IMG/VR virus record: IMGVR_UViG_3300047548_001091
Coordinates: 1-24,636 of that record
DNA length: 24,636 nt
Strand: one strand, 5' to 3'
Origin: a virus
In this document: positions 1-6,746 of the stretch, one piece after another
How the letters are laid out: each line of letters starts with the position of its first letter
Position numbering within the stretch: position 1 is the first letter of the stretch
Translations under genes and position numbers: made by a program
Notes under the pieces: model-generated
Database searches by the model: none
Told to the model about the DNA's origin: nothing
The model's input: the letters and a program-made list of their open reading frames with translations, nothing else

Positions 1-152
1 AAAGAAAAGCGTGTAAAAAAATTTATGATGAAACTAGGTGTAAATCTCTTCACTGGGATAAGAATACAAAGTATGGTAGACTACGTCATGAACTCCTTGA
101 CTTCATGATCATCGAAATGAAAAAAGATTTGAAAAATGGAAATCTAAAATGA
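1..152 (+). CDS. C-terminal end of a hypothetical phage protein (5' truncated by the window)
   Basis: An open frame runs from the window edge (first full codon at base 3) to a TGA at 150-152, giving a 49-residue tail rich in Lys, Arg and Asp. Its stop overlaps the ATG of the next gene in an ATGA arrangement, the same translational coupling seen elsewhere in the window, which supports it as a real gene end. No recognisable motif is visible, so no function is offered. Confidence 0.55.
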   Translation, partial: RKACKKIYDETRCKSLHWDKNTKYGRLRHELLDFMIIEMKKDLKNGNLK

Positions 153-373
153 AGTATTTTTTTGTATGGCTTTCGGAAAAGTATAACCATAAGTATACTG
201 CCCCGATTGAAGCTGACAATTTCAATGAGGCTGTAGAAAAGTTCAATAAAATTCATGGAACTGACGGAGTTATCGTTGACATTCAGATTTCAATCGAATG
301 TCAGGTTCCTTCCGGAAATGACGTCCTAGGACGTCAGAAAGGTAGTGGTGAAAATTTTTCGGAAAGGTATTGA
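149..373 (+). CDS. Hypothetical small phage protein (74 aa)
   Basis: Starts at the ATG overlapping the previous stop (ATGA). The N-terminal half reads like a small alpha/beta fold, with the segment NFNEAVEKFNK resembling the helix found in many small phage orphan proteins that act on unknown targets. No catalytic motif or membrane segment is seen. The 3' end lies inside a perfect 13-bp inverted repeat, so the last codons and the stop are part of a hairpin. It is the last gene of the cluster entering from the left; a promoter starts at its stop codon. Confidence 0.6.
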   Translation: MKYFFVWLSEKYNHKYTAPIEADNFNEAVEKFNKIHGTDGVIVDIQISIECQVPSGNDVLGRQKGSGENFSERY

Positions 374-387
374 CACCTTTCCGAAAA
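356..387 (+). repeat. 13-bp perfect inverted repeat (hairpin) across a stop codon
   Basis: The arms are TTTTCGGAAAGGT (356-368) and ACCTTTCCGAAAA (375-387) with a 6-nt loop containing the stop of the 74-aa gene. In RNA this is a strong hairpin. On the + strand it is followed by TAGTG rather than a U tract, so it is a weak candidate for a classical intrinsic terminator, though A and U at the base of the stem could help. It could also protect the 3' end of the transcript. The TTGACA of the next promoter begins in the loop. Confidence 0.6.
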
Positions 388-398
388 TAGTGTTAAAT
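370..398 (+). promoter_or_regulatory. Candidate sigma70-type promoter for the LemA-like gene
   Basis: A perfect TTGACA (370-375) is followed after 17 bases by TTAAAT (393-398; 4 of 6 matches to TATAAT). It lies just upstream of the LemA-like gene, which is also followed by its own terminator, so the gene looks monocistronic. The weak -10 lowers confidence. The -35 sits in the loop and right arm of a 13-bp inverted repeat, so that repeat could also act as a control site. Confidence 0.45.
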
Positions 399-450
399 GT
401 AATCTCTTTCATACAACGGCAATTAAGCCAACCAACCAAAGGAGCATAGT

Positions 451-1005
451 ATGAGTGGAAAAATGATCGCTGGTGTAGTTATTGGTCTGATCGTCATGGT
501 GACAGCCTACTTGGCCGGAACTTACATCCATTACCATAACCTCGGTGTCAGTTACGAAACGAAGCTGGAAGCGACGTGGAAGGAAAATAAGGTCACTCTG
601 AACACTTACACGACGAAGGTCAAGGAAGTGGCTCAGGTTCCTGACATGTACCGAGATGACCTCCAGAAGGTGATTCAGTCTACTTTCGAAGGCCGTTACG
701 GCGCTGATGGTTCGAAGGCAGTTTTCCAGTTTATCCGGGAACAGAACATGCCACTTGATCCGACTCTGTACCAGAAGATTCAGCAAGTGATGGAATCTGG
801 TCGTAACGAGTTCCAGATGAGCCAGAAGGTACTGATCGATACGCGAGCTGCATACGAGCGCCAGCTGGGTTACTTCTGGTCAGGTCTCTGGCTGAACATT
901 GCTGGATATCCGAAGGTTGATCTGGAGAAGTACAAGATCGTCACCCTTGCCGAAGTAGAGCAGAAGTTCGAAACTGGTCAGGATGAAGTGATCAAACTGC
1001 GGTAA
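451..1005 (+). CDS. LemA-like membrane-anchored protein
   Basis: A 184-residue protein with one N-terminal hydrophobic segment (about residues 6-26) after a short Lys-containing start, then a mostly helical soluble part. The pattern HNLGVSYETKLEATW just after the membrane segment, the long helical middle and the final YFWSGLWLNIAGYP stretch resemble the LemA family (PF04011), whose members have an N-terminal helix and an exposed helical bundle. The biochemical role of LemA is not established; phage copies are known. An AAAGGAG ribosome site lies 8 bases before the ATG. It has its own promoter and terminator, and its codons are richer in third-position G and C than those of its neighbours, suggesting strong expression or a separate origin. 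The family call is by resemblance, without a profile search. Confidence 0.65.
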   Translation: MSGKMIAGVVIGLIVMVTAYLAGTYIHYHNLGVSYETKLEATWKENKVTLNTYTTKVKEVAQVPDMYRDDLQKVIQSTFEGRYGADGSKAVFQFIREQNMPLDPTLYQKIQQVMESGRNEFQMSQKVLIDTRAAYERQLGYFWSGLWLNIAGYPKVDLEKYKIVTLAEVEQKFETGQDEVIKLR

Positions 1006-1013
1006 CTTAGAAT

Positions 1014-1042
1014 GAGGGGTCGAAAGGCCCCTCAACTATTTT
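1014..1042 (+). terminator. Rho-independent terminator after the LemA-like gene
   Basis: An 8-bp stem, GAGGGGTC (1014-1021) with GGCCCCTC (1026-1033, one G-U pair), is closed by a GAAA tetraloop and followed by AACTATTTT. It starts 9 bases after the LemA stop codon. The GC-rich stem, stable loop and short T run fit an intrinsic terminator. Confidence 0.75.
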
Positions 1043-1053
1043 AGGAGAACGAA

Positions 1054-1362
1054 ATGTCAGTTAAACCATTTACACCAGAAGAAGCCAGAAATCGCCAAGC
1101 CGAAAAAATTCCGGATTATGTCATCGAAGCAGTTAATGAGCTTATTGCCTCTCATGTTAGTCCGAAAGGACTTTCCGAGTTTTACATTCGAAGGAAAGAA
1201 ATTGAAGAAAAAGTAATTGAGATGAAGGTAGGAGTTGATATTAAAATCTCAAGTGAAGACTTGGAAATTGAATATCTCTACGGTAAGTATGGTTGGGACG
1301 TTAGCTGGTCAGACGAATGTAATTTCCCCGGTTTCAATTTTAAAGAGAAGAAAACAAAATGA
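1054..1362 (+). CDS. Hypothetical phage protein (102 aa)
   Basis: Starts at an ATG with a good AGGAG ribosome site (about 1043-1047). The protein is soluble and charged, with a helical N-terminal half (PEEARNRQAEK onward) and a C-terminal half containing aromatic residues (YGKYGWDVSW, about residues 71-80). The latter resembles the end of small phage proteins often annotated only as hypothetical. Its end overlaps the next gene by ATGA, so the two are probably co-translated. No function is assigned. Confidence 0.65.
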   Translation: MSVKPFTPEEARNRQAEKIPDYVIEAVNELIASHVSPKGLSEFYIRRKEIEEKVIEMKVGVDIKISSEDLEIEYLYGKYGWDVSWSDECNFPGFNFKEKKTK

Positions 1363-1649
1363 ATATTGTTCAACTTGAAGGTGGAAAGGGTGTCTACTCA
1401 GGTGAAACCCTAGTAGCATGGATTCTCGAAGGAGTCAATGGAAAACTCTTTGTCAAGAAAGCTCGATCTAACGACATTGAGGTAGAAGTTCCTGATATGG
1501 TTATTGCAGAAGCAGTAGCTTTTTATTTCATCAGGGCACATGAATTTTCTCTTGACATTAATAAGATTTCGTATGATAATGGCAGCCTCTTGGTTGAGAT
1601 GAGGATGCCCATCTCAACCATGGAACTAGTCATCAAGATTGAGGAGTGA
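1359..1649 (+). CDS. Hypothetical phage protein (96 aa)
   Basis: Its ATG overlaps the stop of the preceding gene (ATGA). The product begins with short beta-like segments (VQLEGGKGVYSGETLVAWILE) and looks like a small soluble alpha/beta protein; no signal peptide, cysteine cluster or catalytic motif is visible. A good TTGACA/GATAAT pair lies inside its 3' part and may serve the genes that follow. Confidence 0.65.
   Translation: MNIVQLEGGKGVYSGETLVAWILEGVNGKLFVKKARSNDIEVEVPDMVIAEAVAFYFIRAHEFSLDINKISYDNGSLLVEMRMPISTMELVIKIEE
1552..1580 (+). promoter_or_regulatory. Candidate internal promoter ahead of the nucleotidyltransferase and NAD genes
   Basis: A perfect TTGACA (1552-1557) and GATAAT (1575-1580, 5 of 6 matches) are separated by 17 bases. 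The element lies within the coding region of the 96-aa gene, about 73 bases before the nucleotidyltransferase start. No terminator is seen between here and the PRPP-synthetase and NadV homologues, so it could transcribe them. An in-gene match can arise by chance. Confidence 0.4.
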
Positions 1650-1652
1650 AAA

Positions 1653-2447
1653 ATGAAAGATTACCGGAACCAAATCATAATCCATGACTTAGAAGCAATG
1701 GAAGTGATGGAATGGAAGTGTAATATCATGGGAACCTTCATTCAAGGCTCTCAGAATTACATGCTTGATTATGAGGGTTCTGATGTTGATTCCATTTCAC
1801 TCGCCGTGCCATCTTTCAAAAGCCTGTGCTTGGAAGAACAGAAGTTCTCTTTCACTCATGTCCGTCAAAATAATGAGCATATCGACATCAAAGATTTTCG
1901 TTTGATCTTTGGCTCTTGGCTGAAGCAGAACGTGAAGTATCTGGAAATTCTGTTTTCCAAGTACAATACAATCGATGAACGTTATCGCGTTGTATGGGAT
2001 TCGATTACGGAGAATCGTGAAAAGATTTCTCGCTACGATCAGATTCGTGGGGTGAAATGTTGCTTCGGTATGGCCATGGAAAAGTACAAGGCTTTGAAGC
2101 ATCCGTATCCCTCTATCATCGAGAAGATCGAGAAGCATGGATATGACCCGAAGCAGCTGCATCATATAGTTCGTCTGTCTCAGTTCATTGAAGACTTCTA
2201 TATTGAAGGGAAGACGTTTGAAGAGAGCTTGATCCCAGAAGACCGTCAATTTTTGATTGAGCTAAAGACTAACGCAATGCCTCTTGAACTTGCAGAAAAG
2301 GTGGCAATGTCTCATATTCGTTTGATTGAGGATATGCGTAAGGAAGTTGAAGAGAAGTATAAGGATCATATGGTAGACGAGGAAGTTGAAGAACTTCTGA
2401 ATGAAGCAACTGTTGATATTTTCATGGAGACATACGATGTCCGGTAA
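1653..2447 (+). CDS. Predicted nucleotidyltransferase (DNA polymerase beta-like fold)
   Basis: A 264-residue protein with the nucleotidyltransferase signature: GS at residues 32-33, then SDVD at 43-46, whose two aspartates would bind metal, and HIDIKD at 76-81 supplying the third acidic residue. The rest is a helical domain with a charged C-terminus. The order GSQNY ... YEGSDVDS matches the family of stand-alone predicted nucleotidyltransferases (PF10127 type) found in many large phages. They transfer nucleoside monophosphates in principle, but the acceptor is unknown for most. The ATG has a GAGGAG site upstream and follows the previous gene by 3 bases. The last 11 bases overlap the next gene. 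It lies upstream of the NAD gene pair but no link is shown. Confidence 0.75.
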   Translation: MKDYRNQIIIHDLEAMEVMEWKCNIMGTFIQGSQNYMLDYEGSDVDSISLAVPSFKSLCLEEQKFSFTHVRQNNEHIDIKDFRLIFGSWLKQNVKYLEILFSKYNTIDERYRVVWDSITENREKISRYDQIRGVKCCFGMAMEKYKALKHPYPSIIEKIEKHGYDPKQLHHIVRLSQFIEDFYIEGKTFEESLIPEDRQFLIELKTNAMPLELAEKVAMSHIRLIEDMRKEVEEKYKDHMVDEEVEELLNEATVDIFMETYDVR

Positions 2448-2646
2448 AATGTTTGATCTGGAACAGTCAATTCTTGATTGCTGGAGAGTTACAAACGATG
2501 TTGAACTTGTCTATGACAACTTCGATAGCATGAGTAAAGACGAAGTCCTCAATGCACTTCTTGGAATCAAGCAGCTTTATGAACTGAAGTTTAATAAGGC
2601 TTGGAATGATTTTGAGGAGATGACAAAGTCAAAGAAGAAGGTATAA
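2437..2646 (+). CDS. Conserved small phage protein of unknown function (69 aa)
   Basis: I choose the ATG at 2437 over the upstream in-frame ATG at 2401 because 2437 has a GGAGA site 6 bases upstream and gives a short overlap with the previous gene. The product (MFDLEQSILDCW near the start, LLGIKQLYELKF in the middle) matches a widespread small phage family whose members share an acidic start and this LLGxKxLYELKFxKxW segment. It is predicted to be all-helical. The family has no assigned function that I know of. Confidence 0.7.
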   Translation: MSGKMFDLEQSILDCWRVTNDVELVYDNFDSMSKDEVLNALLGIKQLYELKFNKAWNDFEEMTKSKKKV

Positions 2647-2671
2647 TAAGGCCTTTTAAGGGAGAATTAAT

Positions 2672-3025
2672 ATGAAAGAGAAATACTCACGCAAGATTTT
2701 CTACATCGAAAGACTATATAATTTTTCGATCAAGGAGTCTGTAAAAGAAGATTTCTACAAGGTAGAATTTGAGAACGACTGCATCATTCTCAAATTGTTT
2801 GGGATTCGCGAGGAAAGCGAAGCTGAGAGGATTTCTCGTGAAGAGAAACAGGCTAAGGCTCGTGCCAGAAAGGAATCGGCTATCAAGAAGACAGAAGAAA
2901 ATAATGAGAAGCAAAAGATTTCAGGTCATGATCTTGGAATCAGTCAAAACAAGCTGAAAGCTCTTCGCCGTGCAGCTCGTGATGCATTTGGCAGCGAAGA
3001 TGCCTATGAAAAATCATTCAAATGA
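2672..3025 (+). CDS. Hypothetical protein with charged helical middle (117 aa)
   Basis: A strong GGGAG ribosome site precedes the ATG. Residues 1-48 look like a small beta-rich domain. Residues 49-85 are almost entirely Glu, Lys, Arg and Ala and probably form a single helix or coiled coil. The C-terminal 30 residues (SQNKLKALRRAARDAF) are basic and could bind nucleic acid, which is inference. It sits directly before the PRPP-synthetase homologue, 15 bases away, in the same orientation. Confidence 0.65.
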   Translation: MKEKYSRKIFYIERLYNFSIKESVKEDFYKVEFENDCIILKLFGIREESEAERISREEKQAKARARKESAIKKTEENNEKQKISGHDLGISQNKLKALRRAARDAFGSEDAYEKSFK

Positions 3026-3040
3026 TGAAGGGAGAAAACA

Positions 3041-3883
3041 GTGACAATTCGAATTCTTAACTACAATATGAAGCCGGTATATGTTGCTTTCAGCACGTTT
3101 CCCGGTGGCGAGGAGCATGTTCGCATTGGAGATTTGCAAAACAGCAATGTCGTCCGCGTTGAAGCAAAGATCACAAGCTCTTCTGAGTTTATGCGTCTTG
3201 TAATGGTTCTGGACGCCTTGAATCGGATGGAAGTTATGTGGGACTTGTTCATACCTTACTTCCCATATGCTCGTCAGGATCGCGTTTGTAATACCGGGGA
3301 GGCATTTTCTCTTGAAGTTGCCTCGACGATTCTCGATAGCATGTATAAAGTCGGATGTACATACAAGGTTGCAGATGTCCATTCTCCTGTTATCAAAACG
3401 CTCATTTATATTACTGAAACTCCTGCGTTTGACATTATTTCAAACTGGGCAAGGCTACACAACGTCCTGAAAACTGGAGAATATGTATTGGTAGCTCCTG
3501 ATAAAGGAGCAGTGAATAGAGTTTCCGAAGTGTCTAAAACACTGAACCTTCCTTTCATTCAATGTGATAAGGTACGCGACCCAGCCACTACCAAGATTAC
3601 AGGGATGAGTGTTCCGGAAAACCTTGATCCGAATGTCCATTACATGATCGTTGATGACATTTGTGATGGTGGCCGTACATTCATTGAAGTGGCTAAAGCC
3701 ATGAAGGCCAATGGAGCTACTAAGATCAGCTTGTACGTGACACATGGCATCTTCAGTAATGGGATGGGGGAGCTTTCAAAATATTTTGAGAGCATCTGGA
3801 CAACCAATTCATTCCATGATAGGATGCTTGGCTCATATAACGAAATGGAAATCCATTTCTTCGATATTTTTTCAATCATGTAA
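3041..3883 (+). CDS. prs: PRPP-synthetase homologue; candidate ADP-ribose pyrophosphate synthetase (Adps) of NARP1
   Basis: A 280-residue ribose-phosphate pyrophosphokinase-family protein, starting at GTG with GGGAGA 8 bases upstream. Visible family motifs: PYARQDR at 75-81 (ATP site), DVHSP at 112-116 (position of the metal-binding DLHA motif), APDKGA at 152-157, a flexible-loop region KVRDPATTKITG at 177-188, and VDDICDGGRTF at 204-214. The last is the ribose-5-phosphate loop, which in cellular PRPP synthetases reads DTGGT; here it is DGGRT, with an inserted Arg. The protein is about 35 residues shorter than cellular enzymes. It lies 11 bases before the NadV homologue. In NARP1 the homologous enzyme phosphorylates ADP-ribose to ADP-ribose pyrophosphate. 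The alternative is ordinary PRPP supply for NadV. Family call is firm; substrate is inferred. Confidence 0.88.
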   Translation: MTIRILNYNMKPVYVAFSTFPGGEEHVRIGDLQNSNVVRVEAKITSSSEFMRLVMVLDALNRMEVMWDLFIPYFPYARQDRVCNTGEAFSLEVASTILDSMYKVGCTYKVADVHSPVIKTLIYITETPAFDIISNWARLHNVLKTGEYVLVAPDKGAVNRVSEVSKTLNLPFIQCDKVRDPATTKITGMSVPENLDPNVHYMIVDDICDGGRTFIEVAKAMKANGATKISLYVTHGIFSNGMGELSKYFESIWTTNSFHDRMLGSYNEMEIHFFDIFSIM

Positions 3884-3894
3884 GGAGAAACAAA

Positions 3895-5505
3895 ATGTAC
3901 ACCGCTAACCCAATTACCGCTTTTGACTTTTACAAGGCCGATCATCGCCGTCAGTATCCTGATGGTACGGATATGGTCTACAGCAACTTCACCCCACGTT
4001 CAGATCGTCTTGCTAACGTCATTCGTGACCAGTGGGATGGTAAGATTGTTTTTGCTGGACTTCAGGCTTTGTTGATTCAGTTCTTCGTTCGGGAGTTCAA
4101 TGAGAAGTTCTTCAACCAGCCCAAGGAAAAGGTTGTGAAGGCATTCGCTCGTCGTATGCTGACCAGTCTTGGTCCGAACAATATTGGCACGAAGCACATT
4201 GAAGCTCTGCACGATCTGGGGTATTTGCCTATCCACATCAAGGCTCTCCCTGAAGGCTCTCGTGTGCCTATGAAGGTGCCCGTTCTGACGGTTAAGAACA
4301 CCCACCCAGATTTCTTCTGGTTGACAAATGCTTTTGAAACCGTTCTGTCTCTTGGTTTGTGGAAGGCATGTACCAGTGCCACTATTGCCAAAGAATATCG
4401 CAAGCTGCTGGATCGCTATGCTGCAATCACGGGAACTGATCCTGCATTTGTTGATTGGCAAGGCCACAACTTCTCCATGCGAGGAATGTCTGGTATGGAT
4501 GATGCTGTTGTGGCAGACTTTGGCCACCTGTTGTCTTTCTTTGGCACAGACACTATTCCCGGCATTGATTTTGCCGAAGAGTATTACGTAGCTGATGCAG
4601 AGAAGGAAATGATTGGTGGCTCTGTTGCTGCTACTGAGCACTCTGTCATGTGCATGGGTATGCAGGATGGGGAAGTAGAGACCTTCCGTCGTCTGATTGA
4701 AGACACCTACCCTGAAGGTATTGTCTCGATTGTTTCCGACACTTGGGATTTCTGGAAGGTGATGACGGAGATTGCTCCTTCTCTGAAGGACAAGATCATG
4801 GCTCGTAATGGTAAGGTGGTCTTCCGTCCCGACTCTGGCGATCCTGTCAAGATTCTGACCGGGTACACCCACAACGATGACGTGAATATCTTTGAGGATG
4901 CCCGCTATGAAGTTTATCTCTCAATAGATGGTAACTACTACCTGAAGGAAGATTGGGAGGGCAATGCTTGGGGGGATCGTTTTGTCAAAGAAAACGCCAA
5001 GCCTATCAGTGAGGTTGAAGTAAAAGGTGCTGTACAAGTCCTCTGGGAGACCTTTGGTGGCACAGAGACCTCTACAGGCTACAAGATGCTCGATAGCCAC
5101 GTAGGATTGATCTATGGTGACTCTATCACTCTGGAACGTGCCAAGGCCATTCTGGAGCGTCTGGAGGCCAAGGGCTTCGCCTCTGGCAACGTGGTGTTTG
5201 GGATTGGCTCTTACACCTACGAGTATGTGACCCGTGACACCTTTGGCTTTGCTATGAAGGCTACTGCTGGCTCTGTCAACGGAGAGCTTCGTGAAATCTT
5301 CAAAGACCCGGCCACTGACAGCGGGACTAAGAAGAGTGCTAAGGGCCTTCTGCGAGTGGAGTTTGAAAACGGCAGCTACGTGTTGTACGATCAGCAGACA
5401 CCGGAGCAGGAAGAACAGGGATGCTTGCAAACTGTGTTCAAGGATGGTAAGCTGTTCAACGGACAGACGCTTGGTGAGATTCGCCAGCGTCTCAAGAACC
5501 AGTAA
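3895..5505 (+). CDS. nadV: Nicotinamide phosphoribosyltransferase homologue (NadV); candidate Namat of NARP1
   Basis: A 536-residue NAMPT-family protein. Visible motifs: DFYK with Tyr13 and the YSNFTPRS segment (29-36); FSMRGMSG with Arg196; GTDT with Asp219, the residue that selects nicotinamide over nicotinic acid; TEHS with His249, matching catalytic His247 of human NAMPT; and RPDSGDP with Arg311 and Asp313 of the substrate site. All key residues are present, so it should be active. The usual reaction joins nicotinamide to PRPP to give NMN; in NARP1 the homologue joins nicotinamide to ADP-ribose pyrophosphate and yields NAD+ directly. The gene follows the PRPP-synthetase homologue with an AAGGAGA site and is presumably co-transcribed. 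It is richer in G and C at third positions than its small neighbours. Confidence 0.93.
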   Translation: MYTANPITAFDFYKADHRRQYPDGTDMVYSNFTPRSDRLANVIRDQWDGKIVFAGLQALLIQFFVREFNEKFFNQPKEKVVKAFARRMLTSLGPNNIGTKHIEALHDLGYLPIHIKALPEGSRVPMKVPVLTVKNTHPDFFWLTNAFETVLSLGLWKACTSATIAKEYRKLLDRYAAITGTDPAFVDWQGHNFSMRGMSGMDDAVVADFGHLLSFFGTDTIPGIDFAEEYYVADAEKEMIGGSVAATEHSVMCMGMQDGEVETFRRLIEDTYPEGIVSIVSDTWDFWKVMTEIAPSLKDKIMARNGKVVFRPDSGDPVKILTGYTHNDDVNIFEDARYEVYLSIDGNYYLKEDWEGNAWGDRFVKENAKPISEVEVKGAVQVLWETFGGTETSTGYKMLDSHVGLIYGDSITLERAKAILERLEAKGFASGNVVFGIGSYTYEYVTRDTFGFAMKATAGSVNGELREIFKDPATDSGTKKSAKGLLRVEFENGSYVLYDQQTPEQEEQGCLQTVFKDGKLFNGQTLGEIRQRLKNQ

Positions 5506-5516
5506 AGGAGAGAGAA

Positions 5517-5954
5517 ATGAAGAGTGACGGTAAGGCGATTCGATATAATCCGTGTATGGACTATTCCGAAGAATATATTGGAATTAAAATGCGGGTAGCG
5601 GATGACGGGGAATGGGTAACTGGAGAAGATTACGATCACGCACTTGGCGTGATCCGTAAGCTCCGGTCTCAGATTGAGAAGAAGAAGCGCCGCGAACAGA
5701 AGAAGCGCGTACCTTCTCTTTCATCCAAGAAATATCTCACTTTGAATGAGATTAAAAACATCAAAGTAGGTGATGTATATTTCATGAGCGGATATGAAGA
5801 TATTCCTCGTTCGAAAATTGTGATTGTCAAAACCTACAATAAGGAATTTCGTGACTACGGCTTTGATTGCGTCATTGAAGCGAAAGGTCTTACGCGTTTT
5901 ACTATTGGAAGTCGTAGGGTTGTTTATAAAGAAGTAAAACTGGAGAGAGTATAA
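5517..5954 (+). CDS. Hypothetical protein (145 aa) with a basic linker
   Basis: Follows nadV by 11 bases, with an AAGGAGAG ribosome site. An N-terminal part (1-50) leads into a strongly basic stretch (about 54-64, KKKRREQKKR) and then a C-terminal, probably beta-rich domain beginning YLTLNEIKNIKVGDVYF, which resembles small SH3-like folds of other phage orphans. No catalytic motif is seen. Co-transcription with the NAD pair is likely from spacing alone; a role in that pathway is not supported by sequence. Confidence 0.65.
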   Translation: MKSDGKAIRYNPCMDYSEEYIGIKMRVADDGEWVTGEDYDHALGVIRKLRSQIEKKKRREQKKRVPSLSSKKYLTLNEIKNIKVGDVYFMSGYEDIPRSKIVIVKTYNKEFRDYGFDCVIEAKGLTRFTIGSRRVVYKEVKLERV

Positions 5955-5955
5955 C

Positions 5956-6174
5956 ATGATTCCTGACGGGACTACTCATTACAAAATTATTGAAGGAGTT
6001 ACACAATTTTTCAAGAAATCTGACATGAGTAGTCACCGTCAGGAAACTTTGTATCATCTCTGGAATGATACGGAATGGGAGAAGATTCCAATCGAAATAA
6101 ACATGTCTAAGGGACATCGGGAACCTAAACTGATTATATTTTTCGATAAGGAGTTTGTTCATGCGAGCCGTTGA
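5956..6174 (+). CDS. Hypothetical small phage protein (72 aa)
   Basis: Starts one base after the preceding stop, with GGAGAG upstream inside the previous gene. The product is soluble, with several His and Trp residues but no CxxC pair. Its last 14 bases overlap the next gene. Unrecognised. Confidence 0.6.
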   Translation: MIPDGTTHYKIIEGVTQFFKKSDMSSHRQETLYHLWNDTEWEKIPIEINMSKGHREPKLIIFFDKEFVHASR

Positions 6175-6469
6175 CATTTTTGAGAAAATTGTACGGGAAA
6201 GGATAGGTTCACCATCTGTCTACAATCTTTACTTGCAAAAACTTGAATCTTTTGATGACGAGAATCCTGAATATCGTTATCGTGCAATTGATGAAGAATG
6301 GCAGAACTTCAGGGAAGGATTTATACAGTATCAGAATCAATTTTTCATTTGGCGATATGAGATCAGCAAAAAAGATGGAACTCCTCTTCTTTTGGTATTG
6401 ACAGAGGAAGAAGCTGCCAAGTATAATTCGAGAGAAGATTTGGTAGTCACTCCTGTCTATAAAAGGTAA
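6161..6469 (+). CDS. Hypothetical phage protein (102 aa)
   Basis: The ATG at 6161 is preferred over an in-frame TTG at 6155 because AAGGAG lies 7 bases before it. The protein is acidic and aromatic-rich (NPEYRYRAIDEEW about residue 40, FFIWRYEIS about 62), probably a small alpha/beta domain. A TTGACA at 6171 inside it has no convincing -10 partner. Unrecognised. Confidence 0.6.
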   Translation: MRAVDIFEKIVRERIGSPSVYNLYLQKLESFDDENPEYRYRAIDEEWQNFREGFIQYQNQFFIWRYEISKKDGTPLLLVLTEEEAAKYNSREDLVVTPVYKR

Positions 6470-6475
6470 ATTAAA

Positions 6476-6727
6476 ATGTCAAAGATAATTTCTCACGATA
6501 TACTTTCCGATACTCTTACTCTGTCTGAGTGTTCTGACGGTTTTTGGCTGTATGACAAAACTCGTAGTATGAATCTCTCTATGCGGGCAAAGACAGCAAC
6601 AGATGCTTTTGTTGAGGCTATTGAGTATTATCAAGGGCGGTTAAAGAATGTCGAGGCTTCCTACTATGCTTTGAATAAGAAGGTAGAGGCTTTTGTAGAA
6701 GATGTTACAGAATGCGAAGATTTCTAA
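6476..6727 (+). CDS. Hypothetical small phage protein (83 aa)
   Basis: ATG 6 bases after the previous stop, with no strong ribosome site, so it may depend on coupling. The sequence has a beta-hairpin-like start (LTLSECSDGFWLYD) followed by helices (ATDAFVEAIEYYQGRL, and a Glu/Lys-rich end). This organisation is common in short phage orphans. No function is assigned. Confidence 0.6.
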   Translation: MSKIISHDILSDTLTLSECSDGFWLYDKTRSMNLSMRAKTATDAFVEAIEYYQGRLKNVEASYYALNKKVEAFVEDVTECEDF

Positions 6728-6746
6728 CTTATCGAGATTTTATAAC

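Noticed and set aside
409-786. 125-codon frame on the - strand opposite the LemA-like gene
   Set aside because: Shadow of the LemA-like coding frame; no start signal and no family resemblance.
4321-4350. TTGACA at 4321 within nadV as a promoter
   Set aside because: No adequate -10 and no gene start downstream that would need it.
4000-4872. 290-codon open frame on the - strand opposite nadV
   Set aside because: It lies wholly inside the strongly supported nadV gene, its product has no recognisable fold, and such frames arise from codon bias of the sense gene. No ribosome site is seen.
6171-6198. TTGACA at 6171 as a promoter
   Set aside because: No -10-like sequence occurs at a spacing of 15 to 18 bases; the match is inside coding sequence.
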